Below are positions 14,034-22,547 of a DNA stretch of 29,402 nt, piece after piece; the stretch's first letter is position 1; every line of letters starts with the position of its first letter. The position numbers and the translations under genes are program-made. Under the pieces are notes generated by a model. The model was not told the DNA's origin and did no database searches. It saw only the letters and a list, made by a program, of their open reading frames with translations. The DNA is from an uncultured Eubacteriales bacterium (lineage in GTDB: Bacteria; Bacillota; Clostridia; Oscillospirales; Oscillospiraceae): contig USPI01000001.1 in NCBI GenBank assembly GCA_900556535.1, positions 1 through 29,402 of the forward strand, read 5' to 3'.

Positions 14034-14597
14034 ATGCCTATTTTAGCAGGTGATTTCAGAAACGGCGTTACCTTTGAGATGGACGGCCAGGTCATGCAGG
14101 TCGTCGAGTTCCAGCACGTCAAGCCCGGCAAGGGCGCGGCCTTCGTGCGCACCAAGATGAAGAACGTCATTACCGGTGCTGTGACCGAGACTTCCTTTAA
14201 CCCCACCGCAAAGTTCGAGAACGCGACCGTAGAGCGCAGAACCATGGAGTACAGCTACAATGACAGCGGCCTGTACTACTTCATGGACCCCGAGACCTAT
14301 GAGCTTGAGCCCGTTGACGAGGCAAGCCTCGGCGACAGCTTCAGATTTGTAAAAGAGAACATGGAGTGCACCGTTTACTCCTACAAGGGCAAGGTCTACA
14401 ACGTCGAGCCTCCCTTCTTCGTTGACCTTGAGGTCACCGAGACCGACCCCGGCTTTGCAGGCAACACCGCGACCAACGCGACCAAGCCCGCAACTCTCGA
14501 GACCGGCGCAGAGGTCAAGGTTCCCCTGTTCATTGAGCCCGGCGAGAAGATCCAGATCGACACCCGCACCGGCGAGTACCTCGGCCGCGCGAAGTAA
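14034..14597 (+). CDS. efp: Translation elongation factor P
   Basis: EF-P binds the ribosome between P and E sites and relieves stalling at consecutive prolines. The 187-residue length and three-barrel layout fit: KOW-like domain I (1-65), OB domain II (about 68-130) and domain III (about 131-187) ending GEYLGRAK. The tip loop [12 protein letters not shown] puts the normally modified residue at Lys33, and its PGKG context is of the lysine type rather than the arginine (rhamnosyl) type. The start is set by AGGAGG (14018-14023) ten bases upstream. Codons are strongly biased to preferred C-ending ones, as in other translation genes here. It lies downstream of the M24 peptidase, a common clostridial arrangement. 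Confidence 0.96.
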   Translation: MPILAGDFRNGVTFEMDGQVMQVVEFQHVKPGKGAAFVRTKMKNVITGAVTETSFNPTAKFENATVERRTMEYSYNDSGLYYFMDPETYELEPVDEASLGDSFRFVKENMECTVYSYKGKVYNVEPPFFVDLEVTETDPGFAGNTATNATKPATLETGAEVKVPLFIEPGEKIQIDTRTGEYLGRAK

Positions 14598-14678
14598 GAA
14601 GCTTGCACCGCGCACTGCGACCGCAATAAACGTATAGGTACGGCGCAAAGGCGCCATCAAAAAAGGAGGGACATAATA

Positions 14679-15128
14679 ATGACAGCAAGTGAAAAGGTAG
14701 CATATCTCAAGGGTCTGGCAGAGGGCCTCGGCGTAAAGGACAGCACCAATGAGGGCAAGCTCATGCTCGCCATTATTGACGTTCTCGAATCCATGGCCGA
14801 CGATATCGAGGCTGTTGAGGCTCACGCAGCCGATCTTTCCGACAGCATTGACGACATTGGCGAGGACATGGAGTACCTTGAGGATATGTGCATCGGAAAC
14901 CTCGATGAGGACGACGATGACGATTACGACGACTGTGACGACGATGACGAGGGCTGCTCCGGCTGCTCGGGCTGCTGCGGCGACGATGAGCAGGAGTACG
15001 AGGTCACCTGCCCCAAGTGCGGCGAAACGATCACCGTCTATGAGGAGGACATCGAATTCGGCTCGATACGCTGCCCCAAGTGCGATTCCGAGCTTGAGTT
15101 TGAGACCGACGACGAGTCGGACGAGTAA
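14679..15128 (+). CDS. Acidic zinc-ribbon protein (CD1247-N-terminal-domain type)
   Basis: The 149-residue protein starts with a helical segment (ASEKVAYLKGLAEGLG, about 3-70) typical of the CD1247 N-terminal domain family seen widely in clostridia, whose function is unknown. An almost pure Asp/Glu run follows (about 76-91), then a dense Cys cluster (Cys93, 96, 99, 100), then a zinc ribbon with Cys111-x2-Cys114 and Cys132-x2-Cys135 (CPKCGETI and RCPKCDSE). The overall charge is very acidic. It has the strong site AAAGGAGGG and is 81 bp after efp, with no obvious promoter between, so cotranscription with efp is likely. Contact with RNA polymerase, the ribosome or another basic partner is possible but unproven. 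Confidence 0.85.
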   Translation: MTASEKVAYLKGLAEGLGVKDSTNEGKLMLAIIDVLESMADDIEAVEAHAADLSDSIDDIGEDMEYLEDMCIGNLDEDDDDDYDDCDDDDEGCSGCSGCCGDDEQEYEVTCPKCGETITVYEEDIEFGSIRCPKCDSELEFETDDESDE

Positions 15129-15137
15129 TTAAATAAT

Positions 15138-15180
15138 AAAAAAGGCTTGTTATCTTTTGCAGATAACAAGCCTTTTTTTT
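15138..15180. terminator. Bidirectional terminator between convergent genes
   Basis: GGCTTGTTATCT (15144-15155) and AGATAACAAGCC (15161-15172) form a perfect 12-bp stem with a TTTGC loop. An A run precedes and a T run follows, so it works on both strands. It ends the efp-side operon and the thioesterase transcript coming from the right. Confidence 0.93.
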
Positions 15181-15188
15181 CGTTCCTC

Positions 15189-15593
15189 TTACTCCTTGGT
15201 CTTGCCGAGAATGTAGGATTCGATGGTGCCGCGCGCGGTAAGGGTGCCGTCGTCGTTGTAAACGTCGGTCTGCACGACGATGATGCTGCGTCCGTCCTTG
15301 ATTATCTTGCCCACGCAGCGCATTTTTTTGCCCTTGGTCGGGCGCAGATACTGAATGTTTGCACTGAGCGTGACGGAATTGCTGCCGCGCAGCAAGATAA
15401 GTGTGCCCGCGGCAACGTCGCACACGGAGAATACGCAGCCGCCGTGCGCCATGCCGAGCGGGTTTTGCGTCTCGGGCGTCAGCTCGCACTCGACGACGCA
15501 GAAATCGTCCCCGAAGTCGGTGACGTATATGCCGTTGTGCATATTAAATGCGCAGCGGGAGTTTATCATTTTGAGTTTTTCCTGTTTGGTCAT
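15189..15593 (-). CDS. Hotdog-fold thioesterase, PaaI family
   Basis: The 134-residue protein is a single hotdog domain that would hydrolyse acyl-CoA or aryl-CoA thioesters. The family signature is NPLGMAHGGCVFSVCDVAAG (about 46-65), where the HGG loop and following helix Asp form the active site. The rest fits PaaI: TLSANIQYLRPTKGKKM and a last strand GTLTARGTIESY. The start at 15593 is supported by GGAGG on the minus strand. It lies 35 bp after the clpC-like gene on the same strand without a terminator between, so the two are probably cotranscribed. The substrate cannot be read from the sequence. Confidence 0.9.
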   Translation of the reverse strand: MTKQEKLKMINSRCAFNMHNGIYVTDFGDDFCVVECELTPETQNPLGMAHGGCVFSVCDVAAGTLILLRGSNSVTLSANIQYLRPTKGKKMRCVGKIIKDGRSIIVVQTDVYNDDGTLTARGTIESYILGKTKE

Positions 15594-15628
15594 ATTGCTT
15601 TCCTCCGAAAATATGACCGAATTATATA

Positions 15629-17887
<2,259 letters not shown>

Positions 17888-17921
17888 GCCGTCTCCCCCT
17901 TGCTGCAATAATTGCAATAAT

Positions 17922-17949
17922 ATAGTATGAGAGGTGCCGATATTGTCAG
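17922..17949 (-). promoter_or_regulatory. Possible clpC promoter
   Basis: On the minus strand CTGACA (17944-17949) and TACTAT (17922-17927) are 16 bp apart. A small palindrome, GCAATAATTGC (17905-17915), lies between the promoter and the ribosome-binding site. The region is divergent from the ferredoxin promoter. Confidence 0.45.
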
Positions 17950-18004
17950 CTTTAAGGATTATAGCCGCATCGGAGAAGAAATAGTTATAAAGATGAATTT
18001 AACA

Positions 18005-18033
18005 TTTGCATTTTTGAAATTATGTGTTACAAT
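18005..18033 (+). promoter_or_regulatory. Possible ferredoxin promoter
   Basis: TTTGCA (18005-18010) and TACAAT (18028-18033) are 17 bp apart and about 68 bp upstream of the ferredoxin start. Good -10, moderate -35. Confidence 0.5.
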
Positions 18034-18100
18034 GCAGTTGCGAGATATAGGCTCCGCCGAGTGGGGGGTCTGTTGAGCAAATCACATAGGAGGTTACATC

Positions 18101-18271
18101 ATGGCTTTTGTTATCACCGACGAGTGCCTGTCCTGCGGCTCTTGCGCAGCACAGTGCCCCGCTGAAGCTATCTCTATGGGCGAGCTCCACTACGAGATCG
18201 ACGCCGACAAGTGCCTGGAGTGCGGTGCTTGCGCAGCACAGTGCCCCGCAGAGGCTATTGTTGCTGACTGA
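18101..18271 (+). CDS. 2[4Fe-4S] clostridial-type ferredoxin
   Basis: This 56-residue electron carrier holds two [4Fe-4S] clusters and serves low-potential redox enzymes such as pyruvate:ferredoxin oxidoreductase and hydrogenase. The eight ligands are Cys9, 12, 15, 19 and Cys38, 41, 44, 48, in two CxxCxxCxxxCP motifs. The length is exactly that of classical clostridial ferredoxins. The two halves are near copies (CGSCAAQCPAEAI and CGACAAQCPAEAI), and the DNA shares an identical 22-base string at 18141-18162 and 18228-18249. The start has AGGAGG seven bases upstream. It is a single-gene unit between its own promoter and a strong terminator, divergent from clpC. Confidence 0.96.
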   Translation: MAFVITDECLSCGSCAAQCPAEAISMGELHYEIDADKCLECGACAAQCPAEAIVAD

Positions 18272-18293
18272 TTTTTGATCGGGACGCGAAAAG

Positions 18294-18325
18294 ACGCGGT
18301 ATGAGAAATCATACCGCGTTTTTTT
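18294..18325 (+). terminator. Ferredoxin terminator
   Basis: ACGCGGTATGA (18294-18304) and TCATACCGCGT (18309-18319) form a perfect 11-bp stem with a GAAA loop, followed by seven T. Confidence 0.93.
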
Positions 18326-18411
18326 ATCCCCCAAAAAGCTTTTCACAAAAAATCTCGCTGTGCTTTAGTCGGCAGGGCGTCACCGTGCCGGTGCAGTTTG
18401 GCCTTGCTTCA

Positions 18412-18577
18412 TTGTCGGTAGCGCATTGCCTTCCCCTTGAGGGGAAGGTGGGTCGGAGCGAAGCGGAGAGTCGGATGAGGTGTTTATAATTCTCATTGTA
18501 AGACTCTAATTCACCTCATCAGTCAGGCTGCGCCTGACAGCTTCCCCTCAAGGGGAAGCCAATGGCGCAACCGACAA
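18412..18577. repeat. Palindromic intergenic repeat element, copy 1
   Basis: This element of about 166 bp is bounded by imperfect inverted ends: TTGTCGGTAGCGCATTG on the left and CAATGGCGCAACCGACAA on the right. Inside lie a hairpin CTTCCCCTTGAGGGGAAG-type at each end, GATGAGGTG near the left and CACCTCATC near the right, and the hairpin TCAGGCTGCGCCTGA. The whole folds back on itself. A second copy in the same orientation lies at 20588-20734. It encodes no protein; a MITE- or REP-like mobile or structural RNA element is likely. Confidence 0.8.
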
Positions 18578-18601
18578 CGGGAAATAATTAAGTTGCGGCG
18601 G

Positions 18602-18825
18602 CACGGTGACGGACTGCGGCGGTTTTGTCGGAAGTTTTGTAACCGGGCAAGCGCAAAAAATGTATCGGTAGGAGCGTTAATGCGAACTGCCCCTGCGGCG
18701 AGCATGCGGGCGAGCAATGCTCGCCCCTACAGTGTTGCTTGCACTTCCGACAAAGACTGCACCCTTGCCTCCCTTGTGCAAAGGAAGGTGGGTCGGCGTA
18801 AGTCGAGCCGGAGGGATTGTTTGTA
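18602..18825. repeat. Further dispersed-repeat modules in the intergenic region
   Basis: No gene is present between 18326 and 18977. CACGGTGACG at 18602 begins a 21-base module that recurs with two mismatches at 20552. TTGTCGGAAGT (18625-18635) and ACTTCCGACAA (18743-18753) are a perfect inverted pair enclosing the hairpin GGGCGAGC (18708-18715) / GCTCGCCC (18719-18726). From about 18760, GGAAGGTGGGTCGG repeats the module seen in the neighbouring palindromic element. This looks like a nest of decayed intergenic repeats. Confidence 0.6.
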
Positions 18826-18937
18826 GAGAGTTGCATCGTACTACAATAATGCGAGGCAGATGCGGTATGGTCGGCAGGTTCGATACCGGGCTGACGCAAT
18901 AACCGTATCCGTGGCTGCGTTAAAGCGCAATGAAAAC

Positions 18938-18961
18938 AGCCCGCACCGTATGGTGCGGGCT
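18938..18961 (-). terminator. Terminator of the secreted lipase gene
   Basis: AGCCCGCACC (18938-18947) and GGTGCGGGCT (18952-18961) form a 10-bp stem with a four-base loop. On the minus strand it is followed by GTTTTC, 17 bases past the lipase stop. Confidence 0.85.
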
Positions 18962-18977
18962 GCTGCCGTTAGGTCAG

Positions 18978-20279
18978 TCAGGGATAGGTGCGGTAGATAT
19001 CCCGAACGATGTCAAGATAAAGCGTGCGGGTGTTTATTATGCTGCCGTTGAGTATACCGCCTATGAACTGGAGATGGTCAAGCGACTGCACGGGCATGAC
19101 GTACCAGATGCCGGTGCGGAAGCTCTTATCGGTGTAGGGGTTGAAGTTTTTCCAGCCGCGGCTGCCGTCTGCGGCGAGGCAGCTGCCGTCGCTGTGGGTG
19201 GGGTAGAGTGCGGAGACGGTGTTTACCATGCCGTCATTGGGCAGCCAGCGTCTGCCGATGTAGAAGCCGCCGTCGGTGTACTGATCGCAGTACCTGCCCA
19301 TTTTGGCGGAGCCGGGATGGAACAGCCCCCACATGAGCGGAGACGGCACGAAGTCGTCGCTGCCCTTCTTGGGAACGGTCTGGTTTCCCGCGTAGGAGAA
19401 GTAGTAGACGCCCTCGATCGTGCTGATGCCGTCGTTTATCTCAAGCGAGCGGTCGATCGTCAGGTCGAGGAAGGCGTTGTCGTTGTGCGAGAGGAAGTCG
19501 GATCTGAGGACGCGGTCGAGCGCCTGCGAGAAGGTCTCGCTATCGTCGCGGCGGATGCCGAACTGGTCAAGCTGGAAGTCGTACACGCCCTTGAAGGCGG
19601 ACAGACCCAGCGCCTTGGAGATGGAGGTCGCAAGCTCGGCTGCAACCATCGTGAAGTCCTCGCAGACCTCGATGAAGGTCGTGCCGTTGTGCGGCGCGGC
19701 GATAGCGGTCAGGGAGTGTACCCAGTCACCCTTGCCGCCGAGGAAAAACGGGCTCGGCTCGACGCCTGCGGCGCGTGCTGCTTCGACCTCCTCGGGGCAG
19801 CCGTTAGCGAGTATCTCAAGGAACAGGCGCGTGGTCACTCCGCCGAAGCTGTGACCGACGAGGTTCACTGCGCGGCTCGTGCCCCAGCCCTCAAAGAGCG
19901 GCTTTTCGTAGTCGATGCCGAAGCGGTCGTGTCCGTAGTCCTGCGAGTGCTTGACGCCGTAGTCCGTGCGTTCGCCCACGAGCTGCGCATAAAGCTCGCA
20001 CGCGCGATCCCATGCGCTCGAGATCGGACCGACGGAGGCGGCGTAGGTCTCGTAGCCGTTTGCGTTGAGGTAGCTCGTCAGGCTGCCGGTGGTCATTCCC
20101 CAATAGGGCATGACGGCGTTTATCTTGTCGCGTCCGCCCCAGCCCATCAGGCCGTGGACGAATACGACGGGGTCTTTTGCTTCGGGGGCAGCGCTTTCTG
20201 CGGCGGCGGGGATGACGCACAGGCTCAGCGAGAGCATGAGCGCCAGCAGCAGGCATAGGATTCGTCGGGTCTTCTTCAT
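18978..20279 (-). CDS. Secreted lipase of the staphylococcal/Geobacillus (family I.5) type
   Basis: The 433-residue esterase would hydrolyse triacylglycerols outside the cell. A signal peptide occupies about 1-27: basic MKKTRR, a Leu-rich core, and a likely cleavage after AAA. The mature enzyme follows the family I.5 template closely: VVFVHGLMGWGG (oxyanion region), VGPISSAWDRACELYAQLVG, nucleophile Ser144 in GHSFGG, Asp349 in LPNDGMVNT and His402 in DHLQF. The family's structural zinc ligands are all present: Asp91, His111, His117 and Asp238 in LDQFG. The start is fixed by AAGGAGG on the minus strand. It is a single-gene unit with its own promoter and terminator, flanked by two direct copies of a palindromic repeat and an IS remnant, so recent acquisition is plausible. 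Confidence 0.92.
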   Translation of the reverse strand: MKKTRRILCLLLALMLSLSLCVIPAAAESAAPEAKDPVVFVHGLMGWGGRDKINAVMPYWGMTTGSLTSYLNANGYETYAASVGPISSAWDRACELYAQLVGERTDYGVKHSQDYGHDRFGIDYEKPLFEGWGTSRAVNLVGHSFGGVTTRLFLEILANGCPEEVEAARAAGVEPSPFFLGGKGDWVHSLTAIAAPHNGTTFIEVCEDFTMVAAELATSISKALGLSAFKGVYDFQLDQFGIRRDDSETFSQALDRVLRSDFLSHNDNAFLDLTIDRSLEINDGISTIEGVYYFSYAGNQTVPKKGSDDFVPSPLMWGLFHPGSAKMGRYCDQYTDGGFYIGRRWLPNDGMVNTVSALYPTHSDGSCLAADGSRGWKNFNPYTDKSFRTGIWYVMPVQSLDHLQFIGGILNGSIINTRTLYLDIVRDIYRTYP

Positions 20280-20364
20280 GTGTTACCTCCTTGGCTTTTG
20301 CCGAAAAAATTTTTTTGCCGTTTTCACGGCCTCTTCCTTTTCGCAGACCAATATTTGGCCTGCA

Positions 20365-20392
20365 ATTATACTATACCTGCTTTAAATGTCGA
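20365..20392 (-). promoter_or_regulatory. Lipase promoter
   Basis: On the minus strand TCGACA (20387-20392) and a perfect TATAAT (20365-20370) are 16 bp apart. The leader of about 75 bases carries a GCCGT/ACGGC hairpin near 20318-20332. Confidence 0.65.
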
Positions 20393-20483
20393 AAACATGA
20401 CATATATGTAAACGAATGCATGATACACGACAAATCGACATATGAACGTGCATAAACCTGAACAAAACTGCACAAAAAGTCTA

Positions 20484-20533
20484 CTGCCGTAGGGGCTATT
20501 ACCATAGGGGCAATGCGCTACCAATAACGGCAG
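20484..20533. repeat. Inverted repeat in an otherwise empty intergenic region
   Basis: CTGCCGT (20484-20490) and ACGGCAG (20527-20533) are a perfect inverted pair around two direct TAGGGGC modules. Between 20400 and 20587 nothing else is recognisable apart from the CACGGTGACG module at 20552. Confidence 0.45.
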
Positions 20534-20587
20534 AGCTGTTAAGTGCGCGGACACGGTGACGCACTGCGGAGGAAAGCTTGCCCCCTA

Positions 20588-20734
20588 TTGCCTTCCCCTT
20601 TTAGGGGAAGGTGGGTCGGAGCGCAGCGGAGAGCCGGATGAGGTGTTTATATTTCTTGCTAAAAGACTTTAATTCACATCATCAGTCAGGCTGAGCCTGA
20701 CAGCTTCCCCTCAAGCCACTGCCGTGGGGGCAAT
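20588..20734. repeat. Palindromic intergenic repeat element, copy 2
   Basis: It aligns with the element at 18412-18577 in the same orientation: TTGCCTTCCCC at the left, GGAAGGTGGGTCGGAGCG, GGATGAGGTGTTTATA, then CATCATCAGTCAGGCTG, GCCTGACAGCTTCCCC and finally CAATGG. The right end differs, with a short GC-rich substitution where copy 1 has the closing hairpin arm. The IS3 remnant begins 14 bases further right. Confidence 0.78.
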
Positions 20735-20747
20735 GGCACTGCGAACA

Positions 20748-20837
20748 ATCGACTATTACAACAACCGCCGAATCAGATTAAAACTAAACGGCCTGAGCCC
20801 TGTGCAGTACAGGATTCAGACCGTTCAGGTTGCTTAA
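20748..20837 (+). pseudogene. IS3-family transposase, C-terminal remnant
   Basis: Only the last 29 codons remain. They read IDYYNNRRIRLKLNGLSPVQ followed by YRIQTVQVA and a TAA stop. The (I)DYYNN-RI-LKLNGLSPVQYR pattern is the conserved C-terminal end of IS3-family (IS150-like) DDE transposases, just after the catalytic glutamate region. No upstream part is visible; the frame breaks into the palindromic repeat. The gene is dead, and the neighbouring terminal repeat confirms the assignment. Confidence 0.85.
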
Positions 20838-20848
20838 TTTTAAATTTT

Positions 20849-20872
20849 GTCTAACTTTTGGGGTTCACTTCA
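20849..20872 (+). mobile_element. Right terminal repeat of the IS3-family remnant
   Basis: TGTCTAACTTTTGGGGTTCA and the following CTTCA, twelve bases after the transposase stop, read on the other strand as a TGAAGTGAACCCC-type end, the characteristic outer end of IS3-family elements. The left end is absent in the window. Confidence 0.75.
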
Positions 20873-20959
20873 ATATCGCTGCCGTGTCTTTTTTTGGTGT
20901 TGTACCTATGCGCTTGTTTGTTCGCCCGCCGTAAGCGTAAAACCTAAGGACGTAAAATA

Positions 20960-20993
20960 ACCGTCAGCTGCAGAGAGTGTTGCATCTGACGGT
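20960..20993 (+). terminator. Terminator-like hairpin between IS remnant and hydrolase
   Basis: ACCGTCAG (20960-20967) and CTGACGGT (20986-20993) pair with an additional TGCA/TGCA inner match, followed by AATTTTTA. No active gene lies just upstream, so it may be left from the ancestral gene that the island replaced. The 20873-21068 interval otherwise shows nothing recognisable. Confidence 0.5.
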
Positions 20994-21068
20994 AATTTTT
21001 ATACCTCACTTTCCGCCTTGCGTATCCCGAGCGGGCTGCACGCGAAGCCGAAAGGCGCCGATGCGATA

Positions 21069-21097
21069 TTGTAATCATTTTTTGCATATGTTATTAT
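21069..21097 (+). promoter_or_regulatory. Promoter of the cytoplasmic alpha/beta hydrolase
   Basis: TTGTAA (21069-21074) and TATTAT (21092-21097) are 17 bp apart, about 34 bp before the start codon. Confidence 0.55.
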
Positions 21098-21130
21098 TTT
21101 TGTGAGCTTTGGAGCAAAGGAGCGATGCAA

Positions 21131-21955
21131 ATGGCGGCACAAGGCGGAAAAACGAAATACCCCGTACTCATGGTGCACGGGGTCGGCTTTCGCGATCTGA
21201 GGCGGCCGCTGTACTGGGGGCGCATCCCGAGCGCGCTCGAGGGCATCGGCACGGAGCTTTTCTACGGGCAGCAGGACTGCTGGGCCCGCGTGGAGGACAA
21301 CGCCAAGGCGCTCAAGGCGAGAATACGGCAGATCACGGACGAAAACGGCGTCGAGAAGGTCAACATCATCGCCCACTCCAAGGGCGGACTTGAGGCGCGC
21401 ATGGCGGCGTCCCGCCTCGGAATGGGCGCGCAGATCGCAAGCATCACGACGATCGGCACTCCGCACCGCGGCTCGAAAACGATAGACAGGCTGCTCAAGG
21501 CGCCGGACGCGCTGTTTAACATCGCCGCCTTTGCCGTTGACAACTGGATCGGGCTCATCGGCGACACGAAGCCCGATTTCTACGCTGTCTGCCGCGACTT
21601 CTCCACACAGTACGCGGAAAGCTTCAACAGGCAAAATCCCGACGTGCCGGGGGTGTTTTATCAGAGCTTCGCGGGGGTCATGCGCACTCCGCTTTCGGAC
21701 ATAAATCTTTCGACCGCAAATCTCATCGTCAAGCTGATCGAGGGCGACAACGACGGCCTTGTGAGCGTCGGATCCGCGCGCTGGGGCGAGCGCTTCACGC
21801 TGCTGACCGGGAGAACGGGCAGGGGCGTTTCGCACTACGACGAAATTGATTTCAGGCGCGCTGCGCTGTCGTCAAAAGGCACGGGGCAGGGCGTTGCGGA
21901 TATTTGCGAGGTTTATAAGGACATAGTAAGGGACTTGGCTGCGCGCGGCTTTTAG
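21131..21955 (+). CDS. Alpha/beta-hydrolase, lipase-like esterase without signal peptide
   Basis: The 274-residue protein has an alpha/beta-hydrolase fold. The N-terminal strand and oxyanion loop YPVLMVHGVGFRD (10-22) are followed by the nucleophile elbow IIAHSKGGLEAR with Ser83, the lipase-type IGTPHRGSKT (108-116), a likely acid Asp208 in GDNDGLV, and His235 in VSHYDEI. This order resembles triacylglycerol lipases and PGAP1-like esterases. There is no signal peptide or membrane span, so it acts in the cytoplasm. I choose ATG 21131 because AAAGGAG (21116-21122) is 8 bases upstream; ATG 21125, two codons earlier, would be only 2 bases from it. It is the second lipase-fold enzyme near this site, distinct in sequence from the secreted one. 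The substrate is unknown. Confidence 0.87.
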   Translation: MAAQGGKTKYPVLMVHGVGFRDLRRPLYWGRIPSALEGIGTELFYGQQDCWARVEDNAKALKARIRQITDENGVEKVNIIAHSKGGLEARMAASRLGMGAQIASITTIGTPHRGSKTIDRLLKAPDALFNIAAFAVDNWIGLIGDTKPDFYAVCRDFSTQYAESFNRQNPDVPGVFYQSFAGVMRTPLSDINLSTANLIVKLIEGDNDGLVSVGSARWGERFTLLTGRTGRGVSHYDEIDFRRAALSSKGTGQGVADICEVYKDIVRDLAARGF

Positions 21956-21991
21956 CTGCGGCAAGGCGAAAACCGTCGGGGAGGAGGCAGC

Positions 21992-22180
21992 CCGTATTTT
22001 ATCGCAGGCTTCGTTTCGGCAAGCTTTCTGTGGTTTAACTGCCTCGCGTTTTCGGTGAATAAGCTCGGCGGCAGGCTGAATGACCGCGTTCTGACATGGA
22101 TCGGACGCGCCTGCGGAGCCGTTATCGTGCTCTGCGGCATAAGGCTGCTGTACAGCCTCATAAAAATACTCACGGCGTAA
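21992..22180 (+). pseudogene. LysE-type transporter, C-terminal remnant
   Basis: In the frame ending at TAA 22178-22180 the translation reads FIAGFVSASFLWFNCLAF, then a short basic loop, DRVLTWIGRACGAVIVLCGI and a last hydrophobic helix ending KILTA. Two membrane spans joined by a polar loop with the (R)VL-WI-R--G pattern are the C-terminal end of LysE/RhtB-family exporters. No start codon or N-terminal spans exist upstream; the hydrolase gene ends 36 bases before. It is a truncated relic. Confidence 0.65.
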
Positions 22181-22195
22181 AAATGCCGCATATAC

Positions 22196-22226
22196 GGAAA
22201 AAGACCGCACCCGAGGGTGCGGTCTT
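22196..22226 (-). terminator. Terminator of rpmE
   Basis: AAGACCGCACC (22201-22211) and GGTGCGGTCTT (22216-22226) form an 11-bp stem with a CGAG loop. On the minus strand the stem runs into TTTTT. It may also stop transcripts coming from the left. Confidence 0.88.
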
Positions 22227-22239
22227 AAACCTTTTTAAA

Positions 22240-22440
22240 TTACTTAATGCCGTACTTCTTGTTGAACTTATCAACGCGGCCGCTGGTATCGACCAGCTTC
22301 TGCTTGCCGGTGTAGAAGGGGTGGCACTTCGAGCAGATCTCGACGGTGATGTTGGGACGGGTCGAGCCGGTCTCGATGGTTGCGCCGCAAGCGCACTTTA
22401 TAACGGTGGGCTGATAGTTAGGATGGATTCCTGCCTTCAT
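22240..22440 (-). CDS. rpmE: Ribosomal protein bL31
   Basis: The 66-residue large-subunit protein bL31 bridges the two ribosomal subunits. It is the zinc-binding (C+) form: Cys at IKCACGATI and EICSKCHPF give the four ligands. The end, [24 protein letters not shown], is the family signature. I start at 22440, giving the canonical [12 protein letters not shown] terminus, because the GAGGAG site is nine bases upstream. The ATG two codons earlier (22446) is only three bases from it. It follows addA on the same strand but has its own promoter in between. The zinc form makes this the likely zinc-replete paralogue if others exist. Confidence 0.97.
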   Translation of the reverse strand: MKAGIHPNYQPTVIKCACGATIETGSTRPNITVEICSKCHPFYTGKQKLVDTSGRVDKFNKKYGIK

Positions 22441-22506
22441 GTTCATTATCTCCTCGTCTTAGGCTGTCTTGAGCACCTTAAACGGTGGTTACAAGACGCA
22501 AAGTGA

Positions 22507-22535
22507 ATTGTAACATACACCCTTATGAATTGCAA
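22507..22535 (-). promoter_or_regulatory. rpmE promoter
   Basis: On the minus strand TTGCAA (22530-22535) and TACAAT (22507-22512) are 17 bp apart, located just after the addA stop. This gives rpmE expression independent of the low-level addAB transcript. Confidence 0.65.
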
Positions 22536-22547
22536 GTGTTTTTTCGC

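Noticed and set aside
17888..18100. CtsR or CIRCE heat-shock operator before clpC
   Set aside because: No GGTCAAA-type direct repeat and no TTAGCACTC-N9-GAGTGCTAA inverted repeat is present; only a short GCAATAATTGC palindrome is seen.
18850..18905. Possible tRNA, suggested by GGTTCGATACC
   Set aside because: The flanking bases do not form a T-stem, and no acceptor stem, anticodon arm or discriminator can be drawn around it.
18930..20258. Long plus-strand frame antisense to the secreted lipase
   Set aside because: It shows no domain and comes from third-position G/C bias of the real gene. The lipase has signal peptide, catalytic triad, promoter and terminator on the minus strand.
18412..20734. 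CRISPR array, suggested by repeated similar sequences
   Set aside because: There are only two copies about 2.2 kb apart, each internally palindromic and about 150 bp long; no regular repeat-spacer pattern or cas gene.
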